Shown here piece after piece: positions 19,317 to 22,861 of a stretch of DNA of 22,861 nt. The DNA comes from Pelargonium cotyledonis. Lineage: Eukaryota; Streptophyta; Magnoliopsida; Geraniales; Geraniaceae. The notes beneath the pieces are model-generated. The model ran no database searches, was not told the origin of the DNA, and saw nothing but the letters and a program-made list of their open reading frames with translations. The stretch's first letter is position 1, and each line of letters starts with the position of its first letter. Location: NCBI GenBank assembly GCA_036897625.1, contig JAYMTA010000940.1, forward strand, positions 1-22,861, given 5' to 3'. Position numbers and translations under genes: made by a program.

Positions 19317-22300
19317 TTCATATTCAACTAATAGTCTCTGACATCGCGCATAATAACATAATATGATAACCGAATTATTAGATATAGGTTCTTTTTTTCT
19401 GCTAAAATCTTTGATAATGGTTCTTGTTTGGTTTTGGATGAGTTTTTAATAGATAATCATAATATGTGGAGCTACATGTGGTATCTTGATGTATAGTTTA
19501 TGAGGCAATTGTGAATAATAAAGGTAACATGTGCAGTATGTGGTGATGATAATGATGTATCAATTTGGGTTCAAATCATACCCATCTTTTTCTTGTGAAA
19601 ATAAAGGAGGAACATAACATGAGGTGGGGACTAGGGAGGTACAAATGTTATCATAAAACTAGTGATTTTCTCTTTCAAAATCCTAAGATCTAAAATGGTT
19701 TTGCTTCCTAAAGATGCTTTTATGTAAAGATATGATCATCTCTTGTGGCCATGGATGACTTAAAAAGCCGGGGATGACTTACAAAATAAGATAATAGTTC
19801 GAAAATGTGACTGCTACTTGACCATACACATCTTAATCAAGAACCGAAAATTGTGTTACACGAAAGTATAATCGTTTAATAGTTTAATCCACAATTTTTA
19901 TGTGACATAATATGAAAATATTTATCAAACAGTTCTAAGAATTAGGAAGAAATTAGGGCAAATGGGAGCCAAATTAAGGCAACATAGACTTGGTGATGGT
20001 GACATGAGAATGAGAGTACCTAACCTTTCATCTTCTTGTGCTAAATTAAATTGCATTTTGTAAGATGTCAAATTCAGGCAAAATAAAAGGGCATTTTGTA
20101 GCATTAAATATTATTGGTGTGTGGGGAGGTCATTTTCTCCAAATTTAGTGACATGGTGAAGAGGAGGATCCACCGACAAATCTATAGTAACATGGCAAGT
20201 GTACAAAAAAGACCATACTATTTAGGCATGGCCATGGGTCCATTTTCATGCATTCTTGCATATGGCATGAACCCTATTCCAAGTTTAGGACTTGAAATGA
20301 ACCTTCCTAATGCTTCTTAATACTATTGTAAAAATTGACAATTTGGTGCTTTTAAATTGATCAAATAATTAATATTCACATCTCCTAATTGTTTACCCTA
20401 CTGATAAATTATATATGGGTTTGTACCCAAAAGTTAGCATGGAGAAACTTCACCCATCTCGGGTGCTCTCACATTTTTAACTAACGACTGAGAATGATAT
20501 AATTGTTAAACATCTAGTAATCTTTTGTCAATATTTTTTGGACATCCTGCTCATGCTGTAATTCAACAAGACTCTTCTGTCAGACTCTTCATTTTGACTC
20601 TCATTCTGAACCACTAATACAACAACTACTTTCACCGGTCTCTAAAGTGTCACCAAAACTTGCTTCATATACTAGAAGTTGATTGCCATTATCGTTATGG
20701 ACCTCCTCACAACCCACATCGTTATCGGCTCTGACTTGAGAACATATGTCTCCTCTCCGTAATTTATACCCAACATCTCTTCCTTATCCTTCTTATCACT
20801 TCATTTGTCATCTTGTCCAAGCCCTTCCTAAGCCTTACTAGCTCTACTTTTGCTTAATATTTCAACATAAAACCTTGTTGATTACTATCTTTAAATTTTA
20901 AAGAGCAACTCTCAATGAACTATACACTTGTCACTAAGATAAGATTTCAGGAGCGTGCGATTAATCTTTTCCTTAAGTCCTATTGTGTATATTTATTAAC
21001 ATCGACAATTAATAGAACATTATTAATTCACTCAACAAAAGTGGAAGGTAAAATAAACAAATATTCATTTAGTATGCTGCATTTTTTTTAGGAGATGAAA
21101 CTTTTATTTTTTATCATGTCAAAAGTTAAGTAAAATTATCACTAGTACAATATTTTTTAATCCAAAATATGTATATACAAATGGTAGACTTTGTATAGAT
21201 GTGACAAATAAAAGATTTACAAAATTAAATTTCTATTTCATAAAGAAAATAATTTAGCAAAAGGTGACAATTATTAATTATATACTAACCCCACACAACA
21301 CATTGATGAGTTGAGAGGTGATATATGAGTAGAGGCTTAGAAATATTCTGATCTTCTATTTGCCATTTGGAGCCATTCATTACTTCACAATCTTTTTTAA
21401 AAGAATCTCAATTGTTGCATGCCCTGCCTCCCAACCTTCTTCAATTCTTTTTTTAGGTAACTATTTTTTTATTTTTGGTGAATGAATATCTACACATTTT
21501 AATGTGTATTGTGACAATTTTTAGTAGTATTTAATATATATCGTTAAAAAAATAAATCAACATTTGTTTATACATCGTAGTTAAACACCAATTATAATGA
21601 AATTTTAATACATAAATACAAAGATATCGAAAATAAAAATGACAAGATTTTTGTTTAATGATCTTATAATATTAAAATACGATTTATAAATTTAGTAAGC
21701 TCAAGCAAGCTTGTCAATTGGTAAGTTTTGCCTAGATGGTGCAAATTAGAGCTTATATCACTTTTGATCGTGCAATTAATGAAACTAAATATGTTCGATC
21801 GTTACCAAGTGCACAAATATTTTCATCGGACTTCTTCAATTTCGTTTTCAGTTTTGTGCCAACTCATTGTGACATTGATATGTACTAAATTTTGCGATTA
21901 TGCAATTGATGTAACAACAACTAATTTGTTTTGTAATTAATTAATTAAGGATCTCCTCCTTTAGTTCTTGCTATATCATATGCATTGTAAATTAATTGTA
22001 CTAACTACCATGATTTGGTAGTTGAGTGACAGTCGAAATTTTCTGGAAGATGAGTGATATATGATGTCCATGACTGTGACTTAACTTGAGAATTGAGAGT
22101 CAACACATGTTAGAGTTGTATATTTTGTAAAACCTATAAAGTTGTGACATTACTATATTGTCAATATTCAATCCTAAGAATTTCAAATTCATCAATTAAT
22201 TTGGGAATTTGGTAGATTATATTGCAACTATTCAGAAATAAAACTGAAAGTTAAATCGTGTTTTTTCAGAAATATATAGTCTATCTTCCATAAGTTGGCT

Positions 22301-22440
22301 AATCCATTTTTTTTTCATGAAAGTTGGCTAATCCATTTTAATTTTCAAATTATTGGCTTATACGAAGAAAACAAGAGCAACCATATTGAACCAAAACCTA
22401 TTCCTCAAAGACATAACACACGGAACGTCATGTAGTAATG
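19317..22440. other. Long AT-rich spacer, no gene seen
   Basis: The frames at 20114-20320 and 21728-21940 have no known domain. A slightly GC-richer stretch (about 20520-20960) may be decayed transposon sequence. A 19-bp direct repeat, aagttggctaatccatttt, occurs at 22292 and 22321. No tRNA, rRNA or splice-linked gene could be built. Confidence 0.5.
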
Positions 22441-22446
22441 AACCAC

Positions 22447-22700
22447 TAAGGTTGGCGCAGTTGGTTAATCCAGCTGTGTGAGTGGGAGAATGTCTCATGA
22501 TCAATTTCAACTCAACACATCATTGGTGGTGATGGTGTAAGAGACCACTTTAGCGCGGTAATGTGCCAAAAACTGTAGGCTAGGGTTAAGAGAAATAGTC
22601 TCTTTCCTGAGCACTAGGATGTGTTGGTGGTGTAAGAGACCACTTTGGTGCAAAAACTCTAGGCTAAGGTTAAGAGAAATAGTATCTTTCTTTTCTATTG
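22447..22700 (+). mobile_element. tRNA-derived SINE, degenerate, with internal duplication
   Basis: The head aggttggcgcagttggtta is an RNA polymerase III A-box as in tRNA genes. About 40 bp on, tgatcaatttcaactc is a decayed B-box (ggttcgaatcc type). The body, ttggtggtg...gtaagagaccacttt...ctaggg/aggttaagagaaatagt, is present twice in tandem (22523-22606 and 22624-22690). The T-rich end fits a plant SINE tail. The target duplication was not identified and the exact ends are approximate. Confidence 0.65.
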
Positions 22701-22837
22701 GTTACTTGTATAATACACTTTTAAGCCGTCGCTTATAAAATAAAATGTAGCAATGGTCTTTAAATTAAATTGCCTAAAAAATTAAGGAAAAGTTATGGTG
22801 ATAGTATCATATATGTAGGATAGTTATTCATTAATAT

Positions 22838-22861
22838 GAAATATATATATATATATATATA
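22838..22861. repeat. (AT)n microsatellite at right edge
   Basis: An alternating AT run begins near 22840 and continues to the window end, so its full length is unknown. Confidence 0.9.

Overview
The window looks like nuclear DNA of a eudicot plant. It is AT-rich, its genes have GT-AG introns, and all four recognisable genes belong to land-plant families. The spacers carry plant-type repeats: a miniature LTR retrotransposon, a tRNA-derived SINE, MITE-like pieces and microsatellites. I cannot name the species. No prokaryotic, organellar or viral gene was seen.

Layout, left to right. 1-1500: repeat-bearing spacer. 1640-3363 (+): a two-exon heavy-metal-associated isoprenylated plant protein (HIPP25/26 type), with a G-box and TATA box upstream. 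3590-6450: spacer without a supportable gene, holding a perfect 15-bp inverted repeat and a tandem duplication. 6462-7987 (-): a group F bZIP of the zinc-sensing bZIP19/23 type, with a 29-nt last coding exon and a leader intron. 8650-10440: spacer with MITE-like sequence. 10793-13160 (+): a two-exon Lys/Glu-rich nuclear-type protein of unknown function ('myb-like protein X' family). 13673-16589 (-): a ten-coding-exon receptor-like cytoplasmic kinase with an N-terminal universal stress protein (USP) domain, convergent with the previous gene. 17250-18815: AT-rich spacer. 18821-19311: a complete 491-bp TRIM retrotransposon with LTRs, PBS, PPT and target-site duplication. 19317-22440: AT-rich spacer with no gene seen. 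22447-22700: a degenerate SINE. The window ends in an (AT)n tract.

The genes do not form an operon, but the neighbourhood may mean something. As I recall, the Arabidopsis bZIP19 locus (At4g35040) is flanked by a kinase gene (At4g35030) and HIPP25 (At4g35060). The bZIP23 locus also has a USP-kinase neighbour (At2g16750). The HIPP - zinc-sensor bZIP - USP kinase order here would then be old conserved microsynteny, linking a metal-binding protein, a zinc-status transcription factor and a stress kinase. All exon structures were assembled by hand from splice signals, reading frame and family resemblance, and none was tested against transcripts. I found no clearly new biological system. The most unusual items are the uORF-laden kinase leader with a single in-frame stop before the start codon, the (GA)25 microsatellite forming the pyrimidine tract of its last intron, and a TRIM carrying four G-boxes.
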